DNA from: Rhodanobacter sp. UBA5168
Lineage (GTDB): Bacteria; Pseudomonadota; Gammaproteobacteria; Xanthomonadales; Rhodanobacteraceae
Length of the DNA stretch: 24,795 bases
Assembly: GCA_002413455.1 (NCBI GenBank)
Contig: DHXA01000050.1
Span: 1 to 24,795 of the forward strand
Direction of reading: 5' to 3'
The notes below the pieces were generated by a model, which searched no databases, was not told where the DNA came from, and worked only from the letters and a program-made list of their open reading frames with translations. Within the stretch, counting starts at the first letter, position 1; the number at the start of each line of letters is the position of its first letter. Below are positions 22,193 to 24,795 of the stretch, piece after piece. The position numbers and the translations under genes were made by a program.

Positions 22193-22588
22193 TCAGTGGT
22201 CTTCGTTCTCGACCAGTGCTTCGTAGTCATTGGCGTCGAGCAACTCGTCGAGCTCGGCACGATCGCTCGGGCGCACCAGGAAGATCCAGCCGTCGCCGAA
22301 GGCGTCCTCGTTGATGATCTCGGGCTTGTCGTTGAGCAGCTCGTTGACTTCGACGACTTCGCCGGAAACCGGTGCATAGATGTCCGAGGCGGCCTTCACC
22401 GACTCGACCACGGCCGCGCCGGTGCCCGCCTTCACGGCAGAACCGACTTCTGGCAGCTCCACGTAAACCAGATCGCCGAGCTGGCCCTGCGCATGGTCGG
22501 AGATGCCGACACGGACCAGGCCGTCGTCTTCGACGCGGGCCCACTCGTGGGACTTGAGGAATTTCAGATCGCCAGGAATCTCGCTCAT
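22193..22588 (-). CDS. gcvH: Glycine cleavage system H protein
   Basis: A 131-residue lipoyl-carrier protein, normal length. The lipoylated lysine is in the conserved [12 protein letters not shown] segment; the N-terminus [11 protein letters not shown] and the [18 protein letters not shown] stretch are standard. It shuttles the aminomethyl group of glycine between the P, T and L proteins in the cytoplasm. It follows gcvT by 85 bases on the same strand. A TAGAAT box (minus strand, 22633-22638) in that gap could give it a second promoter, although no good -35 is seen. gcvP is not in the window; lpd and gcvP must lie elsewhere. Confidence 0.97.
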   Translation of the reverse strand: MSEIPGDLKFLKSHEWARVEDDGLVRVGISDHAQGQLGDLVYVELPEVGSAVKAGTGAAVVESVKAASDIYAPVSGEVVEVNELLNDKPEIINEDAFGDGWIFLVRPSDRAELDELLDANDYEALVENEDH

Positions 22589-22673
22589 GATCGGGGTCCA
22601 GTCATTGGGTGTAAGTCAGGGTACAGGTGGTGATTCTAGCCACATCCGCCGCGGGGAAAAATGTGCCGGAGGA

Positions 22674-23774
<1,101 letters not shown>

Positions 23775-23804
23775 CGCGGCAGCGCCTTGCGGGGATAGTT
23801 CCGC

Positions 23805-23833
23805 ATTATCGCCGCCGGGCCGGGGCAATCCAA
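23805..23833 (-). promoter_or_regulatory. Candidate gcvT promoter
   Basis: On the minus strand TTGGAT (23828-23833), a 17-base spacer and GATAAT (23805-23810, 5/6). It starts in the 81-base gap after cysNC and would give a leader of only about 25 bases, leaving no room for a glycine riboswitch. Confidence 0.45.
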
Positions 23834-23855
23834 GCCGTGCCGGAGCAATGCCGCG

Positions 23856-24795
23856 TCAGGCCCCGGCGCCGGCGTTACCGAGGCTGGCAAGCACCCGCCC
23901 GGTGACCTGCTCGGCCAGTTGCTCGGCCCGTTGTCCGCTGGCCAGCAAATGGATGTCCGGCGCTTCGGGCCTTTCGTAAGGTGCGTCGATACCGGTGAAG
24001 TTGCGGATCGTGCCCGCGCGTGCCCGGCGATAGAGTCCCTTGGGATCGCGCCTTTCGCATTCCTCCAGCGGCGCGTCGACGAACACCTCCATGAACTCCG
24101 CCTGCGCAAACAGCTCACGCGCCGAACGCCGCTCACTGCGATACGGTGAAATCGCGCTGACCAGCACGATCAGCCCCGCGTCCACCATCAGATGCGCCAC
24201 CTCGGCGATGCGGCGGATGTTCTCGACGCGATCTTCCGGCGTGAAACCGAGATCCTTGTTGATGCCATGGCGCACGTTGTCGCCATCGAGCAGATAGGTG
24301 TGATAGCCGAGCGCGTGCAGCCGCCGCTCGACCAGGTTCGCCACGGTGGATTTGCCGGCACCGGACAAACCGGTGAACCACAGGCACAGTGGATGCTGTC
24401 CCTTGCTGGCGGCGCGCACGGCCTTGTCGATGTCGACATGTTGCCAGTGCACATTGGTCGATCGGCCCAGCGCGAAATCCAGCATGCCGCACGCCACGGT
24501 GGCGTTGCTCTGGCGGTCGATCAGGATGAAACCGCCCAGCGTGCGGTTGCTGGCGTAGGCCTCGAACGCGATGGCGTCGTCCAGTCCCAGCGTGCAGTAG
24601 CCCACTTCATTGAGCGCAAGGTGGCGTGCAGCGAGCCGGGCCTGGCTGTTGACGTCCACCTTGTACTTGATCGACATCACCCGCGCATTGACCGTGCGCG
24701 TGCCGACCTTCAACCAGTAGGTGCGGTTGGGCAACAGCGCCGCATCGCCCATCCACAGCAGGTGACAGGTGAACTGATCAGCCACCGGTGTCGGG
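23856..24795 (-). CDS. cysNC: Bifunctional sulfate adenylyltransferase subunit 1 / APS kinase, C-terminal part (cut by window edge)
   Basis: The gene enters from the right edge with no start in view; about 312 residues are visible. The first 110 or so ([13 protein letters not shown]..., [49 protein letters not shown]) are the C-terminal beta-barrel domains of CysN. The rest is a complete APS kinase (CysC): P-loop GLSGAGKST at about 139-147, [17 protein letters not shown], the [12 protein letters not shown] segment, and [12 protein letters not shown]...FTGIDAPYE. The enzyme makes APS with CysD and phosphorylates it to PAPS, the activated sulfate used for cysteine and methionine synthesis. The GTPase half and cysD are expected beyond the edge. 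gcvT follows after 81 bases and probably has its own promoter. Confidence 0.95.
   Translation of the reverse strand, partial: PTPVADQFTCHLLWMGDAALLPNRTYWLKVGTRTVNARVMSIKYKVDVNSQARLAARHLALNEVGYCTLGLDDAIAFEAYASNRTLGGFILIDRQSNATVACGMLDFALGRSTNVHWQHVDIDKAVRAASKGQHPLCLWFTGLSGAGKSTVANLVERRLHALGYHTYLLDGDNVRHGINKDLGFTPEDRVENIRRIAEVAHLMVDAGLIVLVSAISPYRSERRSARELFAQAEFMEVFVDAPLEECERRDPKGLYRRARAGTIRNFTGIDAPYERPEAPDIHLLASGQRAEQLAEQVTGRVLASLGNAGAGA

Overview
The window is GC-rich, densely coded gammaproteobacterial chromosome. The gene set points to the Xanthomonadales, most likely Rhodanobacteraceae (Rhodanobacter/Dyella-like): a GTP-type PEP carboxykinase, a fused CysN/CysC, a LemA plus long M48 protease pair, a REP doublet built on GGAGCGACTTCAGTCGC, and a TolA-like TonB. 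The genus is inferred from protein style and not proven. I see no tRNA, rRNA, CRISPR array, insertion sequence or prophage gene.

Layout. 1-1927: a leftward pair (alpha/beta hydrolase, then the start of a FadE-type acyl-CoA dehydrogenase) faces a divergent TetR regulator. Both divergent promoters lie 6-7 bases from their start codons, as expected for leaderless mRNAs. 1950-3881: a terminator, pckG, and a long hairpin. 3976-5892: an ECF sigma factor, a membrane anti-sigma-like protein and a secreted DUF4097 protein in one tight operon. 5982-10042: an unassigned outer-membrane-type protein diverges from a GAF-GAF-GGDEF-EAL protein. 10085-12342: hslO (Hsp33, probably TTG start), mtgA and a CBS-pair protein. 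12381-15349: a 12-helix transporter diverges from a GMC oxidoreductase with a TTG start. 15377-18016: a REP doublet, then the lemA/M48 protease operon. 18071-20506: an exported serine hydrolase converges on a TonB-type protein with a TPR-like region and a Lys/Gln/Ala-rich stalk.

20927-22192 is the most unusual part. A leftward gene joins an almost complete MetJ methionine-repressor DNA-binding domain to a 98-residue Lys/Ala-rich tail like histone H1, AlgP or BpH1. About 150 bases upstream lies a palindrome, TTGGACGTCTATACGTCCAA, that matches two adjacent met boxes. This suggests a MetJ whose SAM-dependent repression is coupled to chromatin-like DNA binding, possibly autoregulated.

22193-24795: gcvH and gcvT (glycine cleavage, supplying one-carbon units) follow a truncated cysNC gene (sulfate activation). 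Both pathways feed methionine and SAM synthesis, which fits a MetJ-type gene nearby, but no met box was seen in front of gcvT.
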